A stretch of DNA of 64,000 bases from Aquabacterium olei (GCF_003100395.1 NZ_CP029210.1:3286001-3350000), one strand, 5' to 3'. Shown: positions 53,394 through 62,106, counted from the stretch's first letter. Numbers and translations are program-made. Notes: generated from the sequence alone by a model not told the origin.

Positions 53394-54278
53394 TCACTTG
53401 AAGACGACGGTCTTGTGGCCGTTCATCAGCACGCGGTGCTCGGTGTGCCACTTCACGGCACGCGCCAGCACCACACACTCGACGTCGCGGCCGACGGCGG
53501 TGAAATCCTCGGGGCTCAGGGTGTGGTCCACCCGTTCCACATCCTGCTCGATGATGGGGCCCTCGTCCAGATCGGCCGTCACGTAATGGGCCGTCGCGCC
53601 GATCAGCTTCACACCACGGTCGTGTGCCTGGTAGTAGGGCTTGGCGCCCTTGAAGCTCGGCAGGAAGCTGTGGTGGATGTTGATGGCACGGCCCTGCAGG
53701 AAGTGGCAGAACTCGGGGCTGAGGATTTGCATGTAGCGCGCGAGCACCACCAGGTCGATGCCCTCCTGCTCGACCAGCGCCTCCACCTGTCGCTCCTGGG
53801 CGCGCTTGACCTCGGCGGACGCACCCGTGGGCAGCGGCAGGTGGTGGAAGGGAATGCCGTAGCTGGCAGCCAGCTCTGCGTAGTCCGGGTGGTTGGAGAC
53901 GATGGCCGGGATGTCGATGTTGAGCCAGCCCGAGCGCCAGCGGAACAGCAGGTCGTTGAGGCAATGACCGTGCTTGCTGACCATGACCAGCAGCCGCGGC
54001 CGGCGCCCCAGCGCGTGGATGCGGGCCGACATGCCGAACTGCTGACGCACATTGGCGAAGAAACGGTCGAGCGTGGCGGTGTCGGACAGGTGGTCCGGTG
54101 CAGCAAAGTGCACGCGCATGAAGAACAGCCCGGTGCTGTCCTCACTCTGCACGTCGCCGAACTGCTGCGAGTCGATGATGTTGCAACCGGCCTGGTACAG
54201 CAGCCCGGACACGGCGTGGACGATGCCCTTGGTGTCCTTGCAGGACAGGGTGAGAACGAATTCGTGCGGCGTCTTCAT
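53394..54278 (-). CDS. purU: Formyltetrahydrofolate deformylase
   Basis: 294-residue cytoplasmic enzyme hydrolysing 10-formyl-THF to THF and formate, which balances one-carbon pools. An N-terminal ACT domain (VLTLSCKDTKGIVHAVSGLLYQAGCNII, residues 7-90) precedes the formyltransferase-like domain with INIHHSFLPSFKGAKPYYQAHDRG and the catalytic Asp in TADLDEGPIIEQDV. ATG 54278 is the start. First gene of the four-gene - strand run, whose start region lies beside the divergent ECF sigma gene (85 bases). Confidence 0.96.
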   Translation of the reverse strand: MKTPHEFVLTLSCKDTKGIVHAVSGLLYQAGCNIIDSQQFGDVQSEDSTGLFFMRVHFAAPDHLSDTATLDRFFANVRQQFGMSARIHALGRRPRLLVMVSKHGHCLNDLLFRWRSGWLNIDIPAIVSNHPDYAELAASYGIPFHHLPLPTGASAEVKRAQERQVEALVEQEGIDLVVLARYMQILSPEFCHFLQGRAINIHHSFLPSFKGAKPYYQAHDRGVKLIGATAHYVTADLDEGPIIEQDVERVDHTLSPEDFTAVGRDVECVVLARAVKWHTEHRVLMNGHKTVVFK

Positions 54279-54315
54279 GGCGAAGGATTGTAGAAGCCCG
54301 TCGATGACACCGGTT

Positions 54316-54341
54316 TGTAACTCCTTCCTAGAATGCTCGGA
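54316..54341 (+). promoter_or_regulatory. Possible ECF-type autoregulatory promoter
   Basis: TGTAAC (54316-54321), 16-base spacer, CGGA (54338-54341), 23 bases before the sigma-factor ATG. The AAC-type -35 with a CG-containing -10 is typical of ECF promoters. Based on a motif look-alike only. Confidence 0.4.
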
Positions 54342-54363
54342 TCATCCCGCAGACCGAGGTGTC

Positions 54364-54978
54364 ATGCCGTCTTCCGACCCGTCCGCCCGCCAGCAGAGGC
54401 TGGCCACCCTGCTGTCGCGCGTCGCGCTCGGGGACCGCGTGGCTTTCGACACGCTTTACCGCGAGACCAGCGCGCATCTGCTCGGCGCCATCCTGCGTAT
54501 CCAGACTGACCGGGCCCAGGCGGAAGACGTGCTCCAGGAGGTGTATGTCAACGTGTGGCGCGCGGCGCAGAGCTTCAACCCGGCGCTGAGCCAGCCCACC
54601 ACGTGGCTGGGCAGCATCGCGCGCAACCGCGCGATCGACAGCCTGCGCCGACGCCAGACCGAGCCGCAGACCGTGAGCCGCTACCAGCCCGGGCCGGACG
54701 AGGAAGACACCGACATGCTGAACCATCTGCCTTCGGACGAACCCGGGCCGCTCGACCTGCTGGCGCAGGCCAGCGAGGCCCGCGCGCTGAAGGACTGCCT
54801 GCAGACCCTGAGCGGCGACCAGCAACATGCGCTGGCCCTGGCCTATTACGAGGGGTTGACCCATGCCGAGGTGGCCGAGCAGCTGGCGCAGCCACTGGGC
54901 ACCGTGAAGAGCTGGGTGCGCCGAGGCCTGCAGGGCCTGAAGAACTGCCTGGAGCGGGCCTCGCTGGCCCTGAGTTGA
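54364..54978 (+). CDS. ECF-family RNA polymerase sigma factor
   Basis: 204 residues. Sigma region 2 (VAFDTLYRETSAHLLGAILRI, then AEDVLQEVYVNVWRAAQSFNPA) and region 4 (LSGDQQHALALAYYEGLTHAEVAEQLAQPLGTVKSWVRRG) are complete; no extra domain. It resembles SigK-type ECF factors paired with RskA-like anti-sigma proteins. The ATG at 54364 fits; the TGA is followed at once by the anti-sigma ATG, indicating coupling. The target regulon is not readable from this window, though a matching upstream motif suggests autoregulation. Confidence 0.94.
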   Translation: MPSSDPSARQQRLATLLSRVALGDRVAFDTLYRETSAHLLGAILRIQTDRAQAEDVLQEVYVNVWRAAQSFNPALSQPTTWLGSIARNRAIDSLRRRQTEPQTVSRYQPGPDEEDTDMLNHLPSDEPGPLDLLAQASEARALKDCLQTLSGDQQHALALAYYEGLTHAEVAEQLAQPLGTVKSWVRRGLQGLKNCLERASLALS

Positions 54979-54979
54979 G

Positions 54980-55696
54980 ATGGACTACAGCCGAGAACAA
55001 CGGGCCGAGCGGCTGGCCGCCGAGTATGTGCTGGGCACGCTGCAGGGTGGCGCACGCCGCCGCTTCGAAGTCCTGCTTCCGGCGCACCCGCGCCTGCGCC
55101 AGGCCCGTCTGGACTGGGAGCGCCGCCTGATCCAGCTCGACGAGGCCATGCCGCCCGTCACGCCTTCGCCGCGGGTGTGGGCCGGCATCGAACAGCGGCT
55201 GTTCGGTGACGAGGCCAGGGTCGGCACGCCGGCCCGCGCGCTGGTGCGCTGGTGGCAGCGCCTGGTGCTGTGGCAAGGTGCTGCGGGCGTGGCCACGGCC
55301 GCCGCGCTGACCCTGGCCGTGCTGCTCAGCCTGCCTCAACCGGCGCAGCCGCCCATCGTCGTGGTGATGGCCGCCCAGCCGGCGGCCGCCGCGCCAGGCG
55401 TGCAGCCGGCCTCCTTCGTGGCCAGCGTGAGCGGCGACGGCCGCAGCCTGGTACTCAAGCCGCTGAGCGAGGGTCAGCAGGTGGCGCTGAACAAGGCGCT
55501 CGAGTTGTGGGCGGTTCCGGCACAAGGCACCCCGCGCTCACTGGGCCTGGTCTCATCGCGACAGGCCACCACGGTGCTGCGCGCGCACCTGCTGAAGGAC
55601 ACGGCGGCCTTTGCCGTGAGCGTGGAGCCACCGGGTGGCTCGCCGACGGGGGCGCCCACCGGGCCCATCGTGTCGGTGGGCCATTTGCAGCTCTAA
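54980..55696 (+). CDS. RskA-like anti-sigma factor, membrane-bound
   Basis: 238 residues. A cytoplasmic N-terminal sigma-binding part (RAERLAAEYVLGTLQGGARRRFEVLL) precedes one membrane helix at about residues 97-118 and a periplasmic RskA domain (FVASVSGDGRSLVLKPLSEGQ, LELWAVPAQGTPRSLGLVSS, AFAVSVEPPGGSPTG). No cysteine is present, so it is not a zinc-binding ZAS anti-sigma and is unlikely to sense by thiols. It holds the preceding sigma factor inactive until a signal, probably a proteolytic cascade, releases it. The gene starts one base after the sigma stop. Confidence 0.92.
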   Translation: MDYSREQRAERLAAEYVLGTLQGGARRRFEVLLPAHPRLRQARLDWERRLIQLDEAMPPVTPSPRVWAGIEQRLFGDEARVGTPARALVRWWQRLVLWQGAAGVATAAALTLAVLLSLPQPAQPPIVVVMAAQPAAAAPGVQPASFVASVSGDGRSLVLKPLSEGQQVALNKALELWAVPAQGTPRSLGLVSSRQATTVLRAHLLKDTAAFAVSVEPPGGSPTGAPTGPIVSVGHLQL

Positions 55697-55787
55697 GAAG
55701 GCCCACCCGGATCCCGTTGCATGCGCCCGCGCGAATCCGGGTGCATCCAGACGGTCGGGGCACGTGCTCAAGTCTGCGCCGCCGGCA

Positions 55788-55822
55788 ACAAAAAAGCCCG
55801 AACCGTTGCCGGTTCGGGCTTT
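55788..55822 (-). terminator. Bidirectional-looking intrinsic terminator
   Basis: Stem AAAGCCCGAACC / GGTTCGGGCTTT with a 6-base loop. On the - strand it is followed by TTTTTT, so it ends the ilvE-zinc protein transcript; on the + strand the T run is short (TTT). Confidence 0.9.
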
Positions 55823-55873
55823 GCTTCGTGGTGGGCCGGTTCGTCAACCGCCCCACCCGATCGGGACCGCAGC

Positions 55874-56092
55874 TCAGTGGCCGTGGCCGATGTGCTCGCC
55901 GTCCTTGACCTTGTAGACCGTGCCGCAATAGGGGCAGCGGCCTTCGCCGGTCTTGGCCACGTCGATGAAGACGCGGGGATGGTTGCTCCACAGCGCCATC
56001 TTCGGGTTCGGGCAGAAGACCACGCCCGGGCCTTGCACGTCGGCCGCCGTCACTTCGACAACGGCGTTCGGGGTTTGCGGGTTCGCGCTCAT
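55874..56092 (-). CDS. CHCC-type zinc-finger protein
   Basis: 72 residues with the zf-CHCC pattern: FCPNPKMALWSNHPRVFIDV and RCPYCGTVYK give one Cys, one His and a CxxC pair for one zinc. The fold is shared with the NDUFS6 subunit of complex I and with small bacterial proteins of unknown role. It lies 22 bases after ilvE on the same strand and ends in GHGH. Expected in the cytoplasm. Confidence 0.92.
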   Translation of the reverse strand: MSANPQTPNAVVEVTAADVQGPGVVFCPNPKMALWSNHPRVFIDVAKTGEGRCPYCGTVYKVKDGEHIGHGH

Positions 56093-56114
56093 GACGTCAG
56101 CTCCTGTCTCGGCC

Positions 56115-57041
56115 TCAGGCCACCTTGGTCAGCCATTCGGCGTACTTCGGATTGCGGCCGTTGACGATGTCGAAGAAGGCCGCCTGGATCTTCTCGGTGA
56201 TCGGGCCGCGGTAGCCACGGCCGATCTCGATGCGGTCGAGTTCGCGGATCGGGGTCACTTCGGCGGCGGTGCCGGTGAAGAAGGCCTCGTCGGCGATGTA
56301 GACCTCGTCGCGGGTGATGCGCTTTTCCTTGATCTCCAGACCCAGGTCGCGCGCGATCGCGAAGATCGTGTTGCGGGTGATGCCGTTGAGCGCACCGGCC
56401 GACAGGTCGGGGGTGTAGATCACGCCGTTCTTGATGATGAACAGGTTCTCACCGGCGCCTTCGGACACGAAACCGGCGCTGTCGAGCAGCATGGCTTCGT
56501 CGTAGCCGTCGTCCGTGGCTTCCATGTTGGCCAGGATCGAGTTGGTGTAGTTGCTCACGGCCTTGGCCTGCGTCATCGTGATGTTGACGTGGTGACGCGT
56601 GTAGCTCGAAGTCTTGACGCGGATACCGCGCTTCAGCCCCTCTTCGCCCAGGTAGGCACCCCAGGTCCAGGCGGCGACCATCAGGTGCACCTTGGCACCC
56701 TTGGGGCTCACGCCCAGCTTCTCGGAGCCCAGCCACACCAGCGGACGGATGTAGCCGCTTTCCAGGTTGTTGGCCTTGACCACGTCGATCTGGGCCTGCA
56801 TGACCTCTTCGATCGTGAAGGGCATGGGCATGCGCAGGATCTTGGCGCTGTTGAACAGGCGCTCCGTGTGCTCGCGCAGGCGGAAGATGGCCGGGCCGTT
56901 GACGGTGTTGTAGGCGCGTACGCCTTCGAAGGCGCCGCAACCATAGTGCAGCGTGTGGGTCAGGACGTGGACCTTGGCATCGCGCCATTCCACCATCTGA
57001 CCATCCATCCAGATCTTGCCGTCGCGGTCGTCCATCGACAT
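56115..57041 (-). CDS. ilvE: Branched-chain amino acid aminotransferase
   Basis: 308-residue fold-type IV PLP enzyme for the last step of Ile, Leu and Val synthesis. Blocks: WRDAKVHVLTHTLHYGCGAFEGVRAYNT near the N-terminus, PLP lysine in MTQAKAVSNYTNS, and EGAGENLFIIKNGVIYTP and TPIRELDRIEIGRG near the C-terminus. ATG 57041 has an AAAGGA site 8 bases upstream, so it is preferred over the ATG two codons downstream. It shares a 108-base spacer with ackA, and its transcript probably runs into the zinc-protein gene. Confidence 0.96.
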   Translation of the reverse strand: MSMDDRDGKIWMDGQMVEWRDAKVHVLTHTLHYGCGAFEGVRAYNTVNGPAIFRLREHTERLFNSAKILRMPMPFTIEEVMQAQIDVVKANNLESGYIRPLVWLGSEKLGVSPKGAKVHLMVAAWTWGAYLGEEGLKRGIRVKTSSYTRHHVNITMTQAKAVSNYTNSILANMEATDDGYDEAMLLDSAGFVSEGAGENLFIIKNGVIYTPDLSAGALNGITRNTIFAIARDLGLEIKEKRITRDEVYIADEAFFTGTAAEVTPIRELDRIEIGRGYRGPITEKIQAAFFDIVNGRNPKYAEWLTKVA

Positions 57042-57149
57042 GAGAATGTCCTTTCGGGAATGTCCCGGCGATCCGCACCCGACGCGAACCAGACCGGACC
57101 ACCAGGCGCCCCGGCCGGTGGAGCCTTCGATTGTAGCGTCGCGACCGCC

Positions 57150-58376
57150 TCAGGCGGCGTGCAGATCGGGCAGCGCCAGCCGCCGCGTGTGCCGCGCGAT
57201 CATGCGTTCCTCGTCCGTGGGGACCACCCAGACGGTGACCGGGCTGCCCGGCACGCTGATGCGCGCCGACTGGCCATCGGGCATGCCACTGGCGCCCGCG
57301 TTCGCAGCCTCGTCGAGCCGCACACCCAACCACGCCAGCCCCTGGCACACGGCCTCGCGCACCGGCGCGGCGTGCTCGCCGATGCCGGCGGTGAACACGA
57401 TGGCATCCAGCCCGCCCAGCGCCGCGGCCAGCGAGCCGATCTCGCGCTGGATGCGGTAGGTGTAGAGGGCCACCGCCTCGCGGGCCTCCGGGCGGTCGCT
57501 GGCCAGCAGCGTGCGCATGTCGGCCGAGATGCCCGACACACCCAGCAGCCCCGATTCGCTGTAGAGCAGGTGCTCGATCTGGCGCGGCCCCATGTCACGC
57601 TCGTCCATCAGCCAGAGCAGCACGCCGGCATCCAGGCTGCCGCTGCGGGTGCCCATCATCAGCCCCTCGAGCGCCGTGAAGCCCATGCTGGAGGCCACGC
57701 TCTGGCCGCCATGCAGCGCGCAGGCACTGGCGCCATTGCCCAGGTGCAGCACGATGGTGCGGCCCTGCGCCGCCCACGCATCGATGCCGGGCAGCTGGCT
57801 GGCGATGTACTCGTAGGACAGCCCGTGGAAGCCATAGCGCCGCACACCCGCGTCATGCAGCGCGCGCGGCAGGGCAAAGCGCTGGGCCACCGGCGGGTTG
57901 GTGGTGTGGAACGCGGTGTCGAAGCAGCCGACCTGCGGCAGCGTGGGCGCCACGCGGGACAGTGCCTCGACCGGTGCCAGGTTGTGTGGCTGGTGCAGCG
58001 GCGCCAGCGGCGTCAGCGCCGCCAGTTCGGTCAGCACGGCAGCATCAAGCCGAACCGGCGCCGTGAAGCGCGCGCCCCCATGCACGATGCGGTGTCCGGC
58101 CGCGCACAGGGCATGGCCTTGCAGGTGGACGGGCATCCGCTCCAGCAGCTGCGTCAGCGCCTGTTCGTGCTCGCGGTCGGCGTCGTGCGGCACGGCGGCG
58201 TCGCCCCAGCGCTGCTCCTCCAGCACCGCACCATCGGGCGCCTTCAGCACCAGGTGGGGCCGGCTGCCCAGGCCCTCGATCTGGCCGTGCAACAGGGGCC
58301 GCAGCGCGCGGGCCTCGAACACCGAGAACTTCAGACTGGACGAGCCGGCGTTGAAGACGGCGATGGCATCGGACAT
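57150..58376 (-). CDS. ackA: Acetate kinase
   Basis: 408-residue ASKHA kinase interconverting acetate plus ATP and acetyl phosphate. Family signatures: AVFNAGSSSLKFSVFEA at the N-terminus, HRIVHGGARFTAPV, HLGNGASACALHGG, GTRSGSLDAGV and the C-terminal FTAGIGEHAAPVREA. ATG 58376 has a CCGGAG site. It starts 38 bases after the MaoC-Pta gene on the same strand. The pair forms the acetyl-CoA/acetate overflow or butyrate-type pathway. Confidence 0.96.
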   Translation of the reverse strand: MSDAIAVFNAGSSSLKFSVFEARALRPLLHGQIEGLGSRPHLVLKAPDGAVLEEQRWGDAAVPHDADREHEQALTQLLERMPVHLQGHALCAAGHRIVHGGARFTAPVRLDAAVLTELAALTPLAPLHQPHNLAPVEALSRVAPTLPQVGCFDTAFHTTNPPVAQRFALPRALHDAGVRRYGFHGLSYEYIASQLPGIDAWAAQGRTIVLHLGNGASACALHGGQSVASSMGFTALEGLMMGTRSGSLDAGVLLWLMDERDMGPRQIEHLLYSESGLLGVSGISADMRTLLASDRPEAREAVALYTYRIQREIGSLAAALGGLDAIVFTAGIGEHAAPVREAVCQGLAWLGVRLDEAANAGASGMPDGQSARISVPGSPVTVWVVPTDEERMIARHTRRLALPDLHAA

Positions 58377-58414
58377 CGTTTGCGCTCCGGGGGGATCTGA
58401 TGGGTGAGGGGAAA

Positions 58415-59806
58415 TCAGGCGGCAGGCGCCTTGCCACTGACGCTGCGGGCGCGCGCCTGCGCCTGCGCCAGCAACTGCATCACCGCGGCCGAGGCCAGGC
58501 GCGTGCGCACGGAATCGGCCCGGCTGGTCAGCACGATCGGCACGCGCGCGCCCAGCACGATGCCGGCGCTGTCCGCGCCCGCCAGGTACTGCAGCTGCTT
58601 GGCCACCATGTTGCCAGCCTCGAGGTTGGGCACGACGAGGATGTCGGCCTGCCCCGCCACCGGCGAGACGATGCCCTTGGTGCGCGCCGCTTCCACACTC
58701 ACGGCGTTGTCGAAGGCCAGCGGGCCGTCCACCAGCCCGCCGGTGATCTGACCGCGGTCGGCCATCTTGCACAGCATGGCGGCATCCACCGTGGCGGGCA
58801 TGGCGGGGTTGACGGTCTCGACCGCCGCCAGGATCGCGACCTTGGGCGTCGGCACACCGAGGACCTGGGCCAGGTCGATCGCGCTCTGCACGATGTGGAC
58901 CTTTTCCTGGATGGTGGGCGCGATGTTGATGGCCGCATCCGTCACCAGCAGCATGCGCGGGTAGGCGGGCACGTCGAGCACGAAGACGTGGCTGATGCGG
59001 CGCTCGGTGCGCAGGCCGGCCACCACGGCGCCCATGAGCTCGTCGGTGTGCAGACTGCCCTTCATCAGCGATTGCACCTCGCCGTCGCGGGCCAGCGTCA
59101 CCGCCGTGTCCGCTGCGGCGTGGCTGTGGGCCACATCGATGAGGCGGTAGGGCGTGATGTCGAGGTTCTCGGCCTGGGCCACGGCCTCGATGCGCGCACG
59201 CGGGCCGACCAGCACGGGCTCGATCAGGCCCAGCCGGGCCGATTCGATCGCGCCGCCCAGCGAGCCGGCATCACAGGGGTGCACCACGGCGCAGCGGGCC
59301 GGCGGCAGACCCGCGCAGGCGTGGATCAGTCGGGCAAAGACGTCGTTGCGGCGCAGGATGACCGAGGGCGTGTCGCGCTGGTCGACCGTGATGGCCTCGG
59401 CCGGGGCGCGCACGGTCATATGCCCCTCGAGCACCGTGTCGTTGCCCCGGCGCACCGCGCAGGCGATCACCAGTTCGTCGGGCGGGCGTTTGTCCACCAC
59501 GGAGAGTTGCGCCTCCAGTTCGTCGCCCACCTCGACGTGCCCGCTGAAGCGCAGATCATGCGAGACGATGACGGTGCCCGGCCCCGGCAGGCGGCGCTTG
59601 AGCAACGCGTGCACCAGGGCCTCGGCGCTGACGCCCTCGCACACAGGCGCAGTGGGATTGGCCTCGTCACGCTGGGGGCCGAAGGCGTTGACCTCGCCGG
59701 ACACCAGCGCGAGCAGCGACACCTCGTCGCGCGTGACGGTGTGCCGCTGGGTCAGGCTGGCGCCCATGGCGATCTGATCGAAAGTCTGGCTGGTGAAGGC
59801 ATTCAT
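58415..59806 (-). CDS. MaoC-phosphate acetyl/butyryltransferase fusion
   Basis: 463 residues. The N-terminal 150 residues are a MaoC-type hotdog domain (RHTVTRDEVSLLALVSGEVN, VIVSHDLRFSGHVEVGDELEAQL). From about 155 a PTA_PTB transferase domain follows (CAVVHPCDAGSLGGAIESARLGLIEPVLVGPRA ... ILVTDAAINIAPTIQEK ... VDAAMLCKMADRGQITGGLVDGPLAFDNAV ... ILVVPNLEAGNMVAKQLQYLAGAD). This architecture is known as bifunctional enoyl-CoA hydratase/phosphate acetyltransferase. With ackA downstream it can convert short acyl-CoA to acyl phosphate. The MaoC part might hydrate crotonyl-CoA-like substrates. ATG 59806. Confidence 0.92.
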   Translation of the reverse strand: MNAFTSQTFDQIAMGASLTQRHTVTRDEVSLLALVSGEVNAFGPQRDEANPTAPVCEGVSAEALVHALLKRRLPGPGTVIVSHDLRFSGHVEVGDELEAQLSVVDKRPPDELVIACAVRRGNDTVLEGHMTVRAPAEAITVDQRDTPSVILRRNDVFARLIHACAGLPPARCAVVHPCDAGSLGGAIESARLGLIEPVLVGPRARIEAVAQAENLDITPYRLIDVAHSHAAADTAVTLARDGEVQSLMKGSLHTDELMGAVVAGLRTERRISHVFVLDVPAYPRMLLVTDAAINIAPTIQEKVHIVQSAIDLAQVLGVPTPKVAILAAVETVNPAMPATVDAAMLCKMADRGQITGGLVDGPLAFDNAVSVEAARTKGIVSPVAGQADILVVPNLEAGNMVAKQLQYLAGADSAGIVLGARVPIVLTSRADSVRTRLASAAVMQLLAQAQARARSVSGKAPAA

Positions 59807-59890
59807 GCCGCAAGCATAGCCACCCCCGATGACGGGCGCACGTCAGTCGGCTTGCGCCGGGTCAGTGCCCCTGCGGGCAGGGGGGCCTCA

Positions 59891-60805
59891 TCACGTGCAG
59901 GTGGAGGCACCCGGTGTCACTGCCATGCGAGCCGACAGCCAGTCGACAAACACCCGCACCCGCAGGGGCAGATGGCGCTGGGCCGGATACAGCACCGACA
60001 GCGGCAGGCTGGGCGGGCGGAACCGCGGCAGCAGCTCGACCAGCGTGCCGGCCTCGAGCTGCCGCTGCACGTGGTAGTACGGCACCTGGATCAGCCCGAA
60101 CCCCGCTTCGCCGGCGGCCACATAGGCGTCACCGTTGCGCACCGCCACGGTCGAAGCCAGGGTGAGCGACGCCAGCCGCCCCTCGACCTGGAACTCGAGC
60201 GGCAGGGCCTTGCCTGAACTGGCCGACACATAGGCCACCATGCGGTGTGCCGCCAGCTCATCGGGTGAGCCAGGTCGACCATGCCGTGCGACATAGCCGG
60301 CGCTGGCACACGTCAGCTGCGGTAGGTCGGTCAGCCGCCGCCCCACCAGCGACGAGTCCTGCAGGGTGCCGATGCGCAGGGCGCAGTCCACGCCCTCCTT
60401 CACCAGGTCGACGCGGCGGTCCTGCACGCTCACATCGACCGTGATGCGGGGATGCCGCTCGCAGAACTCGGGCAGCATCGGGGCCAGCACGTGCCGCCAC
60501 AAGGTGCCCGACAGGTCGATGCGCAGCTTTCCCTGAGGCTTGAGCGCCGACTCGGTGAAGGCGTGCTCCGCACGTTCGAGGTCGGCCAGGATGGCCGTGC
60601 AGCGCTGGTGATACGCCACGCCCTCTTCGGTGGCGGCCACATGCCGGGTCGTGCGGGCCAGCAGGCGCACGCCCAGGCGCGCTTCGAGTTGCTTGATGGT
60701 CTGCGTGGCCGTCGCGCGGGGGATGTCGAGCTCGGCGGCGGCCTTCGTGAAGCTGCCCAGGTTCACGATGCGCACGAACAGCTGCATTGCCTGAAATCGG
60801 TCCAT
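59891..60805 (-). CDS. LysR-type regulator divergent from benE
   Basis: 304 residues. The N-terminal winged helix MDRFQAMQLFVRIVNLGSFTKAAAELDIPRATATQTIKQLEARLG is followed by the usual effector-binding domain of about 200 residues. The N-terminal pattern resembles the DmlR-like LysR group rather than BenM. It shares a 106-base spacer with benE containing an inverted repeat (60819-60837) where it could bind. The ligand is unknown, an aromatic acid by context. Confidence 0.92.
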   Translation of the reverse strand: MDRFQAMQLFVRIVNLGSFTKAAAELDIPRATATQTIKQLEARLGVRLLARTTRHVAATEEGVAYHQRCTAILADLERAEHAFTESALKPQGKLRIDLSGTLWRHVLAPMLPEFCERHPRITVDVSVQDRRVDLVKEGVDCALRIGTLQDSSLVGRRLTDLPQLTCASAGYVARHGRPGSPDELAAHRMVAYVSASSGKALPLEFQVEGRLASLTLASTVAVRNGDAYVAAGEAGFGLIQVPYYHVQRQLEAGTLVELLPRFRPPSLPLSVLYPAQRHLPLRVRVFVDWLSARMAVTPGASTCT

Positions 60806-60818
60806 GCCTTTTTTGGAT

Positions 60819-60837
60819 TGTTTGCGTCAGGTAAACA
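60819..60837. promoter_or_regulatory. Candidate LysR operator between LysR gene and benE
   Basis: TGTTTGCgtcagGTAAACA: outer arms TGTTT/AAACA are perfect, with one mismatched inner pair. It lies 14 bases from the LysR start and 75 from benE. Confidence 0.5.
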
Positions 60838-60911
60838 GTGTGCTCACCACCGGCGGCTTGATCAAGCCGGCCCGACCCGGAGAATCGCGCGATCACCTGT
60901 GACGTGCACCC

Positions 60912-62087
60912 ATGCTCCGCAAAGACTGGTCCTTCTCCGCCCTCGCTGCGGGCTTTCTCGCCGTGCTGGTGTCCTACGCCGGCCCGTTGCTCATCCTCTT
61001 TCAGGCGGCACAGGTCGGCATGGTGCCGCCCGACATCGTCGCCTCGTGGGTCTGGGCCATCTCGATCGGCGCCGCGGTCTCGGGCATCGCGTTGAGCTGG
61101 TGGTTCAAGGCGCCGGTCATCACGGCGTGGTCGGCGCCCGGCACGGCGTTGCTGGTCACGCTGTTTCCCGCCATGCCGCTCGACGAGGTGGTGGGCGCCT
61201 ACCTGATTGCCGCCGTGCTGACCGGGCTGATCGGCATCACCGGCATGTTCGACCGCCTGATGCGCCTGATCCCCAAGGGGGTGGCCTACGGGATGATGGC
61301 CGGCATCCTCTTCCAGTTCGGGCTGCGCGCCTTCAAGTCCATGGAGGCGCTGCCCCTGCTGACGGCCGCCATGGTGATCGGCTACCTCGTGTTCAAGCGG
61401 CACTGGCCGCGCTATCACATGGTGCTGGTGCTGGCGCTGGGCCTGGCACTCACGGTGCTGCAGCCCCACGCGCCCTGGCCGACGCTCGATCTGCGGCCCA
61501 CGCTGCCGGTGTTCACCACGCCCGCCTGGTCGTGGTCGGCCACTTTCAGTCTGGCGATTCCGCTCGTGCTGGTGAGTCTGTCCGGCCAGTTCATGCCCGG
61601 CATGGCCATCCTGCACGCGGCGGGTTACCGGCTCGATGCCCGGCCCATCATTGCAGCCACCAGCGCCGTGTCGGTCTTCACCGCGTTCTTCGGCGGCATC
61701 ACCACCGTGCTGGCTGCCATCACGGCCGCGCTGTGCACCGGGCGCGATGCGCACGAAGATCCGCGGCGCCGCTACGTGGCCGGCCTGGCCAACGGCCTGT
61801 TCTACCTGATCGGCGGCACCTTCGGCGGCCTCATCGTCTGGCTGTTTGCGGTGCTGCCGGGGCCCTTCGTTGCGGTGCTGGCGGGGTTGGCCCTCACCGG
61901 CGCCATCACCAGCAACGTGCTGGGCGCCGTCACCGACGAACCCCACCGGGAAGCGGCCATCCTCACCTTTCTGGCCACCGCATCCGGTGTGAGCTTTCTG
62001 GGCCTGGGCTCGGCGTTCTGGGGCGTGGTGCTGGGTTCGCTCGCCTGCTGGGTGAACCACCGGCGCACCCAGCCCAAACCGGCCTGA
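60912..62087 (+). CDS. benE: Benzoate transporter BenE-like
   Basis: 391-residue inner-membrane secondary transporter with about 12 hydrophobic helices, typical of BenE (benzoate/H+ symporter of the nucleobase-ascorbate fold). Early ALAAGFLAVLVSYAGPLLILFQAAQ and WVWAISIGAAVSGIALSWWFKAPVITAWSAPGTALL, mid LSGQFMPGMAILHAAGY and late FYLIGGTFGGLIVWLFAVLPGPFVAVLAGLALTGAI are the family's helices. ATG 60912 is the start. Aromatic-acid import fits catA at the window end, although benzoate dioxygenase genes are not visible here. Confidence 0.92.
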   Translation: MLRKDWSFSALAAGFLAVLVSYAGPLLILFQAAQVGMVPPDIVASWVWAISIGAAVSGIALSWWFKAPVITAWSAPGTALLVTLFPAMPLDEVVGAYLIAAVLTGLIGITGMFDRLMRLIPKGVAYGMMAGILFQFGLRAFKSMEALPLLTAAMVIGYLVFKRHWPRYHMVLVLALGLALTVLQPHAPWPTLDLRPTLPVFTTPAWSWSATFSLAIPLVLVSLSGQFMPGMAILHAAGYRLDARPIIAATSAVSVFTAFFGGITTVLAAITAALCTGRDAHEDPRRRYVAGLANGLFYLIGGTFGGLIVWLFAVLPGPFVAVLAGLALTGAITSNVLGAVTDEPHREAAILTFLATASGVSFLGLGSAFWGVVLGSLACWVNHRRTQPKPA

Positions 62088-62106
62088 CGCCGCAGCAGCC
62101 CGACGC

